Assembly (NCBI GenBank): GCA_964548025.1
Contig: CAZJRI010000028.1
Coordinates: 1 to 41,490 of the forward strand
Origin: JAHRVQ01 sp964548025
Lineage (GTDB): Bacteria; Pseudomonadota; Gammaproteobacteria; Pseudomonadales; Azotimanducaceae
Direction: 5' to 3'
DNA: 41,490 nucleotides
The notes beneath the pieces are model-generated. The model saw only the letters and a program-made list of their open reading frames with translations. It searched no databases and was not told the DNA's origin. The translations under genes were made by a program, and so were the position numbers. Below, in pieces: positions 41,193 to 41,490 of this stretch (the stretch's first letter is position 1; each line of letters begins with the position of its first letter).

Positions 41193-41490
41193 ATGGCTGA
41201 AAGCGACTTGTTGTTTGAAGTGAGCGACGACGTTGGACTCATGACACTGAATCGACCAGAGCGATTGAATGCCCTGGGAGGCACGATGACTGCCGATGCG
41301 CTGGATGTGCTTAATAAAACGTCAGCAGACCGCAGTATCCGGGCACTGGTCATAACCGGAGCCGGTCGTGCTTTTTGTTCCGGTGCTGATCTAGCCGGTG
41401 GCAGTGCGGACAGCAAACTCGAAGATTCGGCCGGGTATCTTGGTGACTCAATGAGGCAGAGTATCAACCCCCTGATTCTGGCAATTGTTG
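41193..41490 (+). CDS. Enoyl-CoA hydratase/isomerase family protein (3' end outside window)
   Basis: ATG 41193 with GAAGGGGAG before it opens a frame that runs off the end of the window, so only 99 residues are seen. LMTLNRPERLNALGG and LVITGAGRAFCSGADL are the crotonase-fold CoA-binding and oxyanion signatures. The missing C-terminus prevents assignment of a reaction. It is divergent from the PQQ enzyme gene and is a second crotonase gene beside that at 16305-17114. Confidence 0.85.
   Translation, partial: MAESDLLFEVSDDVGLMTLNRPERLNALGGTMTADALDVLNKTSADRSIRALVITGAGRAFCSGADLAGGSADSKLEDSAGYLGDSMRQSINPLILAIV

Overview
The window is a chromosomal stretch of roughly balanced base composition, most likely from a marine or sediment gammaproteobacterium. 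The evidence is a napFDAGHBC operon in the enterobacterial-type order, a ketoacyl synthase of the Pseudomonas PA3286 type, an AlkK/DmdB-type acyl-CoA ligase, a PF10118 diiron protein, and many secreted lipoprotein, Tat and c-type cytochrome genes. A run of exactly ten Ns (21930-21939) inside a gene shows that this is a draft scaffold, probably a metagenome or single-cell assembly. I see no rRNA, tRNA, CRISPR array, transposase, integrase or prophage gene.

Layout. 1-458: tail of a secreted Cys-rich Asp-Pro-repeat protein. 629-5349: adenosine deaminase family enzyme, ECF sigma factor with a small membrane partner, a small lipoprotein, a flavin split-barrel protein and a CrtI-like FAD oxidoreductase. 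5425-5569: a 145-bp palindromic intergenic element. 5687-9679 (minus): a four-gene unit of alpha/beta hydrolase, GPH-type sugar symporter, intracellular BNR sialidase-like protein and GNAT acetyltransferase. 9862-17114: lipid genes (acyl-CoA ligase, membrane-anchored limonene-epoxide-hydrolase-like protein, PF10118 protein, KAS III, enoyl-CoA hydratase) with a periplasmic conserved protein and a HEAT-like protein. 17371-22990: Tat-exported gamma-glutamyltransferase, ArgC, a DUF2807 protein, a zinc-ribbon membrane protein and a class III aminotransferase interrupted by the assembly gap. 23145-25638: a LecA-like/DUF3047 protein paired with a radical SAM anaerobic sulfatase maturase-type enzyme. 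25701-31878: the periplasmic nitrate reductase operon behind an FNR-type promoter. 31937-34705: MetY-type sulfhydrylase, an Fe-S protein and a small membrane protein. 34986-39059: a giant secreted protein with a 33-triplet collagen-like tract and nine MopE-type acidic Cys repeats, followed by a DsbA-like oxidoreductase. 39071-41490: a PQQ-type lipoprotein dehydrogenase and the start of a second enoyl-CoA hydratase.

How the genes fit together. The best-defined system is respiration of nitrate. NapC and NapGH pass quinol electrons through NapB to the molybdenum enzyme NapA in the periplasm, and NapD and NapF assist maturation. The upstream promoter has an FNR-like box centred exactly 41.5 bp before the start site predicted from a TATAAT -10, which fits oxygen control. 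Several fatty-acid genes point to beta-oxidation of exogenous acids and rerouting of acyl-CoA into synthesis. The two units that look least described are the collagen/MopE surface protein with its own thiol oxidoreductase, and the DUF3047 protein with its neighbouring radical SAM maturase.
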